DNA of 64,000 nt from Phycisphaerae bacterium (GTDB taxonomy: Bacteria > Planctomycetota > Phycisphaerae > UBA1845 > Fen-1342): positions 26,114-90,113 of the forward strand of contig JANQFV010000017.1 of NCBI GenBank assembly GCA_028277645.1, in the 5' to 3' direction. The position numbers were made by a program, and so were the translations under genes. Numbering within the stretch: the stretch's first letter is position 1; every line of letters starts with the position of its first letter. The notes under the pieces were generated by a model that saw only the letters and a list, made by a program, of their open reading frames with translations, did no database searches and was not told the DNA's origin. Below are positions 24,128 through 32,904 of the stretch, one piece after another.

Positions 24128-25449
24128 CTCCGCTCTTCATCTTCCAGAATGTCCGCCAGGCGCATGCGGACGTAGTCGACGTCGACCGTGACCGACTTGT
24201 TCACCGCGTCTGACGCTGAGTAGGCGATCTCCTCGACCACGCGTTCGACGATTGTGTACAGCCGGCGGGCGCCGATGTTTTCGAGCATCTGGTTAGCCCG
24301 ATACGCCATCTCGGCCATTTCGCGCAGGGCTTCGTTGTTGAACTCGAGCGTGACGCCCTCGGTCCGCATCAGCGCGACCTGTTGCTTGATCAGCGCGTTC
24401 TCCGGCTCGGTCAGAATGCGGTAATAGTCGTCCGCCGTCAGATCATCCAGCTCGACGCGTAACGGGAACCGCCCCTGCAGCTCTGGCATGAGATCCGAAG
24501 GCCGCGCTTGCGTAAACGCCCCCGCCGCGATGAACAGGATGTGGTCGGTCCGCACCATGCCATAGCGCGTGCTAACCGTCGTGCCCTCGACCAGCGGCAG
24601 CAGGTCCCGCTGCACGCCACTGCGCGACACCTCCGGCCCGGCTCCTTCCATCAGCCCGCCGCCACACACCTTGTCGAGCTCATCGAGGAAGACCATGCCG
24701 GATTCCTCGCAGCGCCGAATGGCGTTCTGTTGCAGGGCATCCTGATCGATCAGCCGATCCAGTTCCTGTTGCGTCATCAGCTCGAGCGCTTCGGAGACGG
24801 GCAGCCGGCGTCGCTTCGAGCGCGGCGGCATCACGCGTTCGAGCATCTGCTCGAACTCCGGTCCCATCTGATCAAGCCCCATGTTCGACATCACGTGGAC
24901 CGGAACCGACCGTTCGTCGATGCTGACGTCCACGGACCGCTCGGTCAGCCCACCCGCCCGCAACTGGCCCCGCAGCTTCTCGCGTGTGCGAACATACCGC
25001 TCGGCCTGCTCCGAATCGCTCGCGTCGCGGTCCGCCGGCGGGAGTAGTTGATCTAGGATGCGATCCTCGGCTGCTTGCTGCGCACGTTCGCGGACGCTCT
25101 CCGCCGCGCGCGACCGCTCCATGACCAGCGCGCGCTCCACCAGATCGCGAATAATGCTGTCGACGTCGCGCCCCACGTATCCGACTTCGGTGAATTTCGT
25201 CGCCTCAATCTTGATGAACGGTGCCCGCGTGAGCTGCGCCAATCGCCGGGCGATCTCCGTCTTACCAACGCCGGTCGGCCCGACCATCAGGATGTTCTTC
25301 GGCGCCACGTCATTGCGCAGCTCGCCGGTCAGGTGCAGCCGGCGCCAGCGGTTCCGGACGGCAATCGCCACCGCGCGCTTGGCATCGTCCTGCCCGATGA
25401 TGAAGCGGTCCAGCTCCTGCACGATCTGTCGCGGAGTCAGTTCGTCCAT
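24112..25449 (-). CDS. hslU: HslU, ATPase subunit of the HslVU protease
   Basis: The start is set at ATG 25449 (MDELTPRQIVQELDRFIIGQ), giving 445 residues, the normal family length. The AAA+ core has Walker A GPTGVGKT at about 57-64, Walker B VFLDELDK near 255, the GYVGRDVDSII pore region, an I-domain insertion at about 105-235, and the sensor GRFPLRVEL. The C-terminus SQYEL resembles the HslU tail that docks into HslV. HslU unfolds substrates and feeds them to the HslV peptidase. No hslV lies beside it, although the two are usually adjacent, so hslV must be elsewhere or absent. Confidence 0.95.
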   Translation of the reverse strand: MDELTPRQIVQELDRFIIGQDDAKRAVAIAVRNRWRRLHLTGELRNDVAPKNILMVGPTGVGKTEIARRLAQLTRAPFIKIEATKFTEVGYVGRDVDSIIRDLVERALVMERSRAAESVRERAQQAAEDRILDQLLPPADRDASDSEQAERYVRTREKLRGQLRAGGLTERSVDVSIDERSVPVHVMSNMGLDQMGPEFEQMLERVMPPRSKRRRLPVSEALELMTQQELDRLIDQDALQQNAIRRCEESGMVFLDELDKVCGGGLMEGAGPEVSRSGVQRDLLPLVEGTTVSTRYGMVRTDHILFIAAGAFTQARPSDLMPELQGRFPLRVELDDLTADDYYRILTEPENALIKQQVALMRTEGVTLEFNNEALREMAEMAYRANQMLENIGARRLYTIVERVVEEIAYSASDAVNKSVTVDVDYVRMRLADILEDEERSQYEL

Positions 25450-25610
25450 AGCCCATCCAGTTCGTCGCCGCATAGCGTCGGCGCGCGGCGATACGGCAGA
25501 TGATAGCACGCTCGGCATTCGTAGCAATTCGGTCAGCGTTGGCAGACGCCCCCAGCGGCGTCCGCTAGAATTCAGTGCGTGAACATTGAGAATCGACTGG
25601 GAACCAACCG

Positions 25611-26750
25611 ATGACGATAAGTGAGATGCGTGACTATTTTCCCATTACGCAGCGCTACAACTTCCAAGACCACGCCGCAGTGGGCCCGCTCTCGCGGCCG
25701 GCTGCCGACGCGCTGACCGCCTACGCGCGCGAGCTTTGCGAATCCGCGTACCTCGAAGGAACCTACTACCGCACGCTCGATCAGGTGCGGCAAAGCGCCG
25801 CTCGACTGATTAACGCGATGCCGGAAGAGGTCACCTTCGTTAAGAACACGTGCGAGGGCATCAATTACGTCGCCAACGGCATCCAGTGGATTACCGGCGA
25901 CAACGTCGTGTCCACCACAATGGAATTCCCCGCAAATGTGTATCCGTGGATGAACCTCGAATCGCGCGGCGTACAGTTGAAGCGCGTGCCGGAAGAGGAT
26001 GGCCGCGTGCCGTTTGACCGTATCGCCGACGCGATCGACAAGCGGACGCGTGTCGTGACCGTATCCGCTGTCCAGTGGGGCAACGGGTTCCGCATGGACC
26101 TGACCCGGTTGGGCGAGATGTGCGAGGAAAAGGGGGTGCTACTGTTCGTCGATGCCATCCAGGCTTTGGGTGTGCACCCACTCGATGTGCACGCGATGAA
26201 CATCGACTTCCTCGCCGCGGACGGCCACAAGTGGCTCTGCGGCCCGGAAGGGGCGGGCCTGTTCTATTGTCGCCGCGAGTTGCTCGGTCACTTGCGTCCC
26301 ACCGAGCTCGGCTACTTCTGCATGAAACACAGCTTCGACTCGGAGGAGGTGAAGATCGACCTGCGCGACGACGCGCGACGGTTTGACAGCGGGGCCTACA
26401 ACCTGGCCGGGATCGCGTCGCTCGGCGCGTCGCTTGAGCTCTTCCTCGAAGTCGGCATCGAGGAGATCCAGCGTCGTGTAAAACGGCTTACGGACCAGAT
26501 CGTCGAAGGCGTGCAGCACAAGGGCTGGCGGGTGTGCAGCCCGCGCACGCCTAGTGAGTGGAGCGGGATCGTGTCCTTCGCGTCCGATAAGCACGATATC
26601 GTCGCCTTGCAGAAGCATCTTCGCGACGAGTTCAAGATCATCCTCTCTCGGCGTTTCGGACGCTTGCGTGCAAGCCCGCATTTTTACAATTCGGAGGAAG
26701 AAGTGGCGCAGCTCATCGACGCCCTGCCGGCACACCCGACCGCATCGTGA
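25611..26750 (+). CDS. Class V aminotransferase (cysteine-desulfurase-like PLP enzyme)
   Basis: This 379-residue fold-type I PLP enzyme has FVKNTCEGINYVANGI near residue 75, the cofactor-binding VDAIQALGVHPLDV near 180, and the Schiff-base lysine in AADGHKWLCGPEGAG near 205. The C-terminus RLRASPHFYNSEEEVAQLIDAL is typical for the group. It belongs with cysteine desulfurase, selenocysteine lyase and isopenicillin-N-epimerase-like proteins. The active-site cysteine loop of SufS/IscS is not evident (RFGRLRASPH here), so desulfurase activity is doubtful. It is probably a lyase or aminotransferase of unknown substrate. It stands alone, divergent from hslU. Confidence 0.8.
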   Translation: MTISEMRDYFPITQRYNFQDHAAVGPLSRPAADALTAYARELCESAYLEGTYYRTLDQVRQSAARLINAMPEEVTFVKNTCEGINYVANGIQWITGDNVVSTTMEFPANVYPWMNLESRGVQLKRVPEEDGRVPFDRIADAIDKRTRVVTVSAVQWGNGFRMDLTRLGEMCEEKGVLLFVDAIQALGVHPLDVHAMNIDFLAADGHKWLCGPEGAGLFYCRRELLGHLRPTELGYFCMKHSFDSEEVKIDLRDDARRFDSGAYNLAGIASLGASLELFLEVGIEEIQRRVKRLTDQIVEGVQHKGWRVCSPRTPSEWSGIVSFASDKHDIVALQKHLRDEFKIILSRRFGRLRASPHFYNSEEEVAQLIDALPAHPTAS

Positions 26751-26780
26751 CAATAATCTCGCACGACACTAACACGCGCC

Positions 26781-26811
26781 TTGAACGATCCTGCCCGGTT
26801 ATCCGTATAAT
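26781..26811 (+). promoter_or_regulatory. Sigma-70 promoter with consensus -10
   Basis: TTGAAC at 26781-26786 and a perfect TATAAT at 26806-26811 are separated by 19 bases, slightly long. The small gene starting at 26841 begins 30 bases downstream, so it would have a short leader. Confidence 0.65.
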
Positions 26812-26840
26812 GTATAGTGAAGGATGGGCGCTGGAGCCCA

Positions 26841-27104
26841 ATGTGTGCCACCGTGAAGAAGCGTACCGCAACCGAAATCCGCTGTGTCCCCCGCTACGGC
26901 TTCGCTGAAACCGAGGTTCGCACGGTCGATCTGGATCTACCAGCCTGCGATGATGCGTTCGCCCTGCGCGACGCGCTTGATTTCTTCTTCAGCTCACACG
27001 GCATCAGCGACGCGGTCTACGCGGTTGAAGTCGACGACGACGGCTACTTCGCCGTAATCAACGACGAAGCCTACGAACACGCCTGGGGCCGCCCGCTGCT
27101 CTAA
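26841..27104 (+). CDS. Small acidic hypothetical protein
   Basis: ATG 26841 with GGAG just upstream gives 87 residues. A GTG at 26817 would overlap the probable transcription start. The product is acidic and has no signal peptide or membrane segment. It contains FALRDALDFFFSSHGISDAVYAVEVDDDGYFAVINDEAYEHAWG, which looks like a small alpha/beta domain. The function is not recognised. A strong promoter directly upstream indicates that it is a real gene. Confidence 0.6.
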   Translation: MCATVKKRTATEIRCVPRYGFAETEVRTVDLDLPACDDAFALRDALDFFFSSHGISDAVYAVEVDDDGYFAVINDEAYEHAWGRPLL

Positions 27105-27171
27105 AAGCCGCCCGATTCCACGCAGATTCCCCGCCTCGTTTTGGTAAAGCGGTGCCATCGCCGCCGCCACG

Positions 27172-29199
27172 TCAGCTCACGATTCCGCGTTCCAGCCGAC
27201 GAACCTGTGTCTCGGGCCCCATCACCAGCAGAACGTCGCCGAGCTGGAACACGTACTCCGCCGCCGGTGCTTCGCTCACAACCTCGCCACCCTTCAGCGT
27301 GCGTTTGACCAGCACGACCGACACGTCGAACTGATTTCGAATGTTGAGACTGTCCAGACTGCGACCGACCCACGCCGCCGGAACGTGAATCTCCATTAAA
27401 CTGGTATCCGGTGCTATCGCGATCGGCTCGACCGGACCATGCGATTGCACCGACGCCGCCATGCTCGACGCCATCTCCCGTTTGAACAGCTCTTCGTTGT
27501 AGCGCTTGATGACGTCCTCGGGCCAGATCGCACCCACCAGGCAGCTGCCCTCGACCACCGGCACCTCGCCGCGATAACGCGACAGCCGCGTCATAACATC
27601 TGCGAGTGTGTCCTGGGGATGCACGGTCGGAAAGCCCTGCTCCTGCATCATGTCTGCCGCGATGATGAAGTCGCCGTGCGACGCCGGGTCCGTCAGGAAG
27701 GGTCGCGCCTGGCTCGCCGTGATGACGCCTCGCAGATTGCGCTCACCGTCCACGACGAAGATCGACACGCCCGGGTGTGCCATGAACAAGGACACAACGT
27801 CCAACAGTCCTGCGTCGGGCGATACTACCGGCGTGTCCTGGCGCATGGCGTCACGCACCGCCAGGTGCCGCAGCACGCTGATGTCGCGCCCTTTGTGGAT
27901 ATCCACGCCGCGGCGCAGCAGTTTGATTGTGTAGATCGAACCACGCTGCGCACTCATCGCCATCAGCGTGGCGATGATCGTGCTCATCATCAGCGGCAGG
28001 ATGAGCTTGTAGTCGTTGGTGAGCTCAAAGATGATCACGATCGCTGTGATTGGTGCGTGCGTGCCGGCGCCGACGACGGCGGCCATGCCCACCAACGCGT
28101 AGGCCCCGGCCGGCGCCGTCGACTCCGGCCAGATGCTGTTGACGACGACACCCACCGCACCGCCGGTCATGGCACCGATGAACAGCGACGGCGCGAAGAT
28201 CCCGCCCGAGCCGCCGGAGCCGATCGTGATCCCGACCGCCAGGATCTTGATCAGCACCAGCCCCACCAGCAGGTGCCAAGCCATCTGCCCCTCTAACGCG
28301 CCCTCGATCGCCTCGTAGCCGACGCCGTACACCTGCGGAAACCACAGTGCGATTACGCCGATCAGTGCACCGCCCAGGATCGCCTTCGCCGGCGGCCACA
28401 CCCTGACCGCATCGAAGACGTCCTCCATCAGGTACAACCCGCGGACGAACAGCAGCGCGACAACACCGGCCAGTAACCCCAGGACGGCGTACGCTACCAG
28501 TTCCCAGTAACTCACAACTTCGTATTGATGCACGACGAATGCCGGCACGTCGCCGAAGAAATGGTGTCCGATGACCGTCGCCACCACCGAGGAGATCACG
28601 ATCGGTGAGAATTGCAGCACGGCGAAATCGGCGAGGATCACTTCGACTGCGAACAAGGCGCCAGCAACCGGCGCGTTGAACGTCGCTGCGATGCCCGCCG
28701 CCGCCCCGCAGCCCACCAGTGTGCGCAGCCGTCGTTCATCGATCCGCAACCACTGCCCGAGTGACGACCCCAGTGCGGAGCCGATCTGGACAATCGGCCC
28801 TTCGCGCCCGACCGATCCGCCGGAGGCAATGCTGATCGCTGAGGCGAACATCTTCGCGATCACGACGCGCGGACGGATGCGGCCGTTGCGCAGTGCCACC
28901 GCCTCCATAACCTCCGGCACGCCGTGCCCTTTCGCCTCGCGGGCGAAGTAGTAGACGATCAACGCACAGGCCAGGCCGCCAATCGCGGGAGCCGTAATCT
29001 TCCACCAGACCGGCAACGAACGAATGTAGTCGAGCGTGTAATCCGGCTGCTGCCACGCGATCTCGTGGCCAAGCTCGATGAGCTTGCGAAACCCAACCGC
29101 CGCGAAACCACCGCCCAGACCGATCACCAGTGCGATCAACACCATGTACAGGTGCTCGCGATCGCGAAGCTGGCTATCGATCCATCGCAGGGCTCGCAC
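27172..29199 (-). CDS. ClC-family chloride channel/antiporter with CBS pair and TrkA-C domain
   Basis: This 675-residue protein has about ten hydrophobic segments in the first 430 residues with ClC signatures: SGGSVGREGPIVQIGSALG near 127 (GREGP carries the gating glutamate), IGSGGSGGIFAPSLF near 320, and the VVGAGTHAPITAIVIIFEL helix. Two CBS domains follow (about 445-565), then a TrkA-C/RCK-C domain (about 590-675: VGRSLDSLNIRNQFDVSVVLVKR). ClC proteins move chloride, often in exchange for protons. The CBS and TrkA-C domains suggest control by nucleotides. It is divergent from mrp. Confidence 0.92.
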   Translation of the reverse strand: MRALRWIDSQLRDREHLYMVLIALVIGLGGGFAAVGFRKLIELGHEIAWQQPDYTLDYIRSLPVWWKITAPAIGGLACALIVYYFAREAKGHGVPEVMEAVALRNGRIRPRVVIAKMFASAISIASGGSVGREGPIVQIGSALGSSLGQWLRIDERRLRTLVGCGAAAGIAATFNAPVAGALFAVEVILADFAVLQFSPIVISSVVATVIGHHFFGDVPAFVVHQYEVVSYWELVAYAVLGLLAGVVALLFVRGLYLMEDVFDAVRVWPPAKAILGGALIGVIALWFPQVYGVGYEAIEGALEGQMAWHLLVGLVLIKILAVGITIGSGGSGGIFAPSLFIGAMTGGAVGVVVNSIWPESTAPAGAYALVGMAAVVGAGTHAPITAIVIIFELTNDYKLILPLMMSTIIATLMAMSAQRGSIYTIKLLRRGVDIHKGRDISVLRHLAVRDAMRQDTPVVSPDAGLLDVVSLFMAHPGVSIFVVDGERNLRGVITASQARPFLTDPASHGDFIIAADMMQEQGFPTVHPQDTLADVMTRLSRYRGEVPVVEGSCLVGAIWPEDVIKRYNEELFKREMASSMAASVQSHGPVEPIAIAPDTSLMEIHVPAAWVGRSLDSLNIRNQFDVSVVLVKRTLKGGEVVSEAPAAEYVFQLGDVLLVMGPETQVRRLERGIVS

Positions 29200-29408
29200 T
29201 GCTGGCGCTCCAATCGTCGGTCAACGAGCCCGTACGGCTCGGGCAATGCTAAACGGCCGTAGGCGTCCGCCCAAACCACTGCCACGGGCTTGCATGCTCA
29301 AGCAACGAATCGCGCGTTGGCGTTGCTGTGCCCCACCCCCTGCGTTTCGCGCGAGCCGGGCATGGTACTGCCGCCGTTGGATTTCCGCCACCGCGGCACC
29401 TATGCTTA

Positions 29409-29428
29409 ACGCAACACGCAAGTTGCGT
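29409..29428. promoter_or_regulatory. Inverted repeat upstream of mrp
   Basis: ACGCAAC and GTTGCGT form a perfect 7-bp inverted repeat with a 6-base spacer, about 45 bp before the mrp start in the 275-bp gap between the divergent ClC and mrp genes. It could be an operator or an mRNA hairpin. No regulator is identified. Confidence 0.35.
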
Positions 29429-29474
29429 GCATATTTCGTTGGTTTCGCACCCCAGCCGTAGTCAGGAGCACCCT

Positions 29475-30344
29475 ATGTCGCAGTCCGGCTCGCCGTCGAC
29501 GCCTCCGAACCCGCAAGCCAATGCTCAGCCGCTGCCCGGAGTACGGCGTGTAATCGCAGTCGGCGCTGGCAAGGGTGGTGTAGGCAAGAGCACGGTCGCG
29601 CTAATCGCGGCCGTGGGGCTCGCACGCCACGGCGCAAGCGTCGCTCTGCTCGATGCGGACGTCTACGGCCCGTCGCTGCCGAAGATGACCGGCACCAGCG
29701 ATCGCCGACTCGACCTCGACAAGCAGACCGGCGAGGTGCTGCCCGTCGAAGTCGCGGGCTTCAAGCTGGTCAGCATGGGGCACCTGATCGATCCGAACGA
29801 GGCCGTCGTCTGGCGCGGACCGATGGCCCAGAAGTACGTACAGGAGTTCCTCCAGCGCACCCGTTGGGGCGAACTCGATTATCTCATCGTCGACCTGCCG
29901 CCGGGCACGGGCGACATCCCGCTGACGCTCGCACAGAGCCTGCCGCTGACCGGCTCGATCGTGGTCTGCACACCCCAGGACGTCGCACTGATCGACGCGG
30001 TCCGCGCGCTGCGCATGTACGAGAAGCTCGGCGTCACGACGCTCGGCATCGTCGAGAATATGAGCTACTACATTTGCCCGCACTGCAACAGCCGCGATGA
30101 GATCTTCGGCCACGGCGGCGCTGAGCGTGCCGCGCAGGAGCTCAACATCCCGTTTCTCGGCGGAATCCCGCTTAACATCGCCCTCCGCGCCCACGGCGAC
30201 GCCGGCAACGCGGAGGCGTGCTTCACCGACGTCGAACCGCCGGTGCGCGATGCGCTCGACGGATTCGTAGCGCGTCTGGCCCAACGGATCGACGAGCAGG
30301 ACAGTGCCGGTTCAGCACCGCCGCAACTCAACATCAGCGGTTGA
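29475..30344 (+). CDS. mrp: Mrp/ApbC-type Fe-S cluster carrier P-loop ATPase
   Basis: The start at ATG 29475 is supported by AGGAG seven bases upstream. The 289-residue product has the deviant Walker A GKGGVGKST at about 32-40, a Walker B-type DLPPGTGDIPLT, and the cluster-binding CPHC in the YICPHCNSRDEIFGHGGAE block. These mark the Mrp/NBP35 scaffold that hands iron-sulfur clusters to target proteins. The N-terminal DUF59 domain of some Mrp proteins is missing, as in the short form. The gene converges on the secreted deiminase gene with 20 bp between them. Confidence 0.93.
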   Translation: MSQSGSPSTPPNPQANAQPLPGVRRVIAVGAGKGGVGKSTVALIAAVGLARHGASVALLDADVYGPSLPKMTGTSDRRLDLDKQTGEVLPVEVAGFKLVSMGHLIDPNEAVVWRGPMAQKYVQEFLQRTRWGELDYLIVDLPPGTGDIPLTLAQSLPLTGSIVVCTPQDVALIDAVRALRMYEKLGVTTLGIVENMSYYICPHCNSRDEIFGHGGAERAAQELNIPFLGGIPLNIALRAHGDAGNAEACFTDVEPPVRDALDGFVARLAQRIDEQDSAGSAPPQLNISG

Positions 30345-30364
30345 TACGCGAGCCGCGCGGTCCG

Positions 30365-32659
30365 TTACCCCTGTATGAGCAACGCCACGAACGGGTTGAT
30401 GTCCTCGAATCCGGCACTGCCGTTGCCATCGGTGTCCGCATTCAGTAGATGACAATCCGGATACCACGCCTGCCAGAGGGGCAGATCCGTGAGCACGGCG
30501 ACAAACGCGTTGATGTCGCCGAAGTCGACGACGCCGTCGCAATTCACATCGCCGGCCAAAGTCTGGGTGATCGTGGTCACCTCAACTGCGACGTAGTCGT
30601 GATACGTCCGGTCGCCGCCGCGTTCGGCGTAAAGTAGCAATCGCAGCCGCCCGTTGACATCCAGGAAGTTATCGACGTTCGCGCGCACAACACCCGTCAA
30701 CTCGCCGTCTACATTCCCGGCCCAGTTATCGAAGAAGCGATTCTGGCCGGTCAGCCCGCCGCCATCACCCCAGGCGCCGGTAACCTGATTCCAGGCATAC
30801 AACTCGACCTGCGCACAGTCGTAGGCCAGCCCCTCCCACAGCACGGAGATCTCGTCGATGTCTTCCGGATACTCCGCCAGCGTGAACTCGAATACGTAGG
30901 TCGACTCGTAGCTCGACGACGGCGTGCTCGAAATCAGGCGATTCACGTCAGAGTAGCCGCCAGTAGCGTCCGAAGCAGACGCGCGAAGGTACTCATCGGC
31001 GGTCAGCGCGACCGCGACCGGTTGTGAATTGGCCCCGACGAGCGTCCAGGCAACCGTGCTCCCACCCCAGCCGAAATGCGACGTCCCCGCAGCGCTACTG
31101 AAGTCGTACGTCGACTGATCGGCGCGCACAATCGCACAGGGACCTGCCATCGTGGCCTCCCCCTGATCAGTGTCGGCGGAGGTCGCCACGACTCGGATGG
31201 AAACGTTCGGCGCCGCCGTATCAGGCACCGTCCAGGCATACTCGCCGGAGTTGCTGGTCGTTGCGATGTGCGTCCACGCCTTCACATCCGTCGAGTAGTA
31301 CAGATCGACCACGGGGATCGCAACGTTGTCCGTATCCGTCGCAACCCAGCGGATCACCTCTTCGGTGCCCGCCACCAGCAGGTCATCGGGTTGCGGCGAC
31401 AGCACACAAACCGCCGGCGTGCTGCCCGTGTAACGCGGGACTTGCTTGACGATGCAGTGAATGGCCCCCGCCGCCCAGATGATGTCGTAACAGTTGATCG
31501 GGACGATCTCTACGCCGGGACCCGCGGCTGCCTCCCAAGCGGCGACCGCCTCAGCATCTTCATCCATATACGCGAAATTCCCCAGCCCGTACGACGGAAT
31601 GAAGATACGATCGTTCACGCGGAATGCGTTGGCATACGTCAGGTGTGAGTTGTACCCACTCACCAGCGCATTCCACGCCGGCGGACGGTGTACCGTGTAT
31701 CCGAGGCTCTCCATGTACGCCGCCCCTGCGTCGGTGCGTGCGATGGCCGTTGCATTCGAGCCCGGAAGAAACTCCGACACGATCACGTTGTCCTCGTCGA
31801 CGATGTACAGCCACATGTCAATGTGCCCCGTCCCGTCCACACTGGCGGGCAGGCGGTCGAGAATGTGCAACGTATCAATGCCCAGGTAACGCTGGTGCAA
31901 CTCTCCCAGAAACGTGTCGTCGAAACCACCGGCGGCCGGATTGTCCTCGCGGATCAACGAGGTAACGAATGCCGTGCGGTCGGGGCCGGGCAGGAAGTTG
32001 CCACCCGAGAAATACACCGGCACGTCGTAGGTCGGCACGCCGAAGTAGTCATCGCCCACCAACGTGGGCACGAAATTGTCCTGAGCTCGGCCGGGATAGT
32101 AATGGCTGTCGCCGACAACCATTGTGCCATCTTGCCACTGAAAGTGCGGTCCGAAGTCGCGCATCCAGACGGAGTTCGTGCCTGCTACATTGATGAACTC
32201 GACCTTGCTCATGTCCGCCCCGCCAGCGACGAATGCGTTCGTGGCATGACTCTCGTCAGAGGCCGAGCTCACGACCACGTAAGCGATCTCGTCGTACGTC
32301 GGACCGGCGGTGAGTGCGACGACGCAATCCGTTACCGTCGAATTGAAGTGTCCGCGCTTGTATTGGAACAACACGCCGCGCACCGGTTCGTACTCCGGGG
32401 CCGCGGTGATCAGTCCCGCCGTCGGCTCGTCCCGTGCGTCGCGCAGGTCGATCGCCCGTGGGCCGATATCCAGCTTCGGATTCCACGGCGTGCCGCCTTC
32501 CCGCCACCGCGGCAAACCCGGGCCGTACCAGGGTTGCTGCGAGATTGAGTCTGATCCAGCCACCGCAACCGGCTCGCGATCGGGGGCCTCATTCTGCGCG
32601 CATACGCACAGCACGCACGTTCCTGCCAGAACGAGCGCTGCAAGTCGCCTGATGTCCAC
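30365..32659 (-). CDS. Secreted agmatine-deiminase/peptidylarginine-deiminase-like protein with dockerin repeats
   Basis: GTG 32659, with GGAAGGAG seven bases upstream and a signal peptide directly behind it (LAALVLAGTCVLCVCAQ), is a better start than the longer frame to 32824. The 764-residue protein has a deiminase domain of the Porphyromonas PAD/agmatine deiminase family at about 60-390: WMRDFGPHF, GGNFLPGPD, SHLTYANAFRVNDRIFIP, and the His-Cys active site in GAIHCIVKQ. An Ig/PKD-like domain (about 395-490) and a beta-rich domain (about 505-690) follow. Two dockerin-type Ca-binding repeats (NCDGVVDFGDINAFVAVL and NADTDGNGSAGFEDINPFVALL) end it. It is likely exported and surface or matrix bound. 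Substrate (free agmatine or protein arginine) is not known. Confidence 0.82.
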   Translation of the reverse strand: MDIRRLAALVLAGTCVLCVCAQNEAPDREPVAVAGSDSISQQPWYGPGLPRWREGGTPWNPKLDIGPRAIDLRDARDEPTAGLITAAPEYEPVRGVLFQYKRGHFNSTVTDCVVALTAGPTYDEIAYVVVSSASDESHATNAFVAGGADMSKVEFINVAGTNSVWMRDFGPHFQWQDGTMVVGDSHYYPGRAQDNFVPTLVGDDYFGVPTYDVPVYFSGGNFLPGPDRTAFVTSLIREDNPAAGGFDDTFLGELHQRYLGIDTLHILDRLPASVDGTGHIDMWLYIVDEDNVIVSEFLPGSNATAIARTDAGAAYMESLGYTVHRPPAWNALVSGYNSHLTYANAFRVNDRIFIPSYGLGNFAYMDEDAEAVAAWEAAAGPGVEIVPINCYDIIWAAGAIHCIVKQVPRYTGSTPAVCVLSPQPDDLLVAGTEEVIRWVATDTDNVAIPVVDLYYSTDVKAWTHIATTSNSGEYAWTVPDTAAPNVSIRVVATSADTDQGEATMAGPCAIVRADQSTYDFSSAAGTSHFGWGGSTVAWTLVGANSQPVAVALTADEYLRASASDATGGYSDVNRLISSTPSSSYESTYVFEFTLAEYPEDIDEISVLWEGLAYDCAQVELYAWNQVTGAWGDGGGLTGQNRFFDNWAGNVDGELTGVVRANVDNFLDVNGRLRLLLYAERGGDRTYHDYVAVEVTTITQTLAGDVNCDGVVDFGDINAFVAVLTDLPLWQAWYPDCHLLNADTDGNGSAGFEDINPFVALLIQG

Positions 32660-32904
32660 GGAGCATCTCCTTCCTGCCCTGCCATTCGGTCCCGCGCTCA
32701 TGTTTTCGAGCGCCACCGCCACCGATCGTACCGCGGCCGCGACCGCATACCAAACAGTAATCGGACGCGCGATTCCCGCTATGTCGAATCCCGTCGCTTT
32801 ATCGGCAGTATCACGCGCGTCCATAGCTCGCCGCCGGCCGCGGAGGTAGAATAAATCAGAGCTCGCAGGCGCCGTCTGTCTCTCACCAGATTCCGGGAGG
32901 CATC

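Noticed and set aside
25611..26750. Calling the PLP enzyme SufS or IscS
   Set aside because: The active-site cysteine loop is not seen and no suf or isc genes are adjacent. Only the class V fold is supported.
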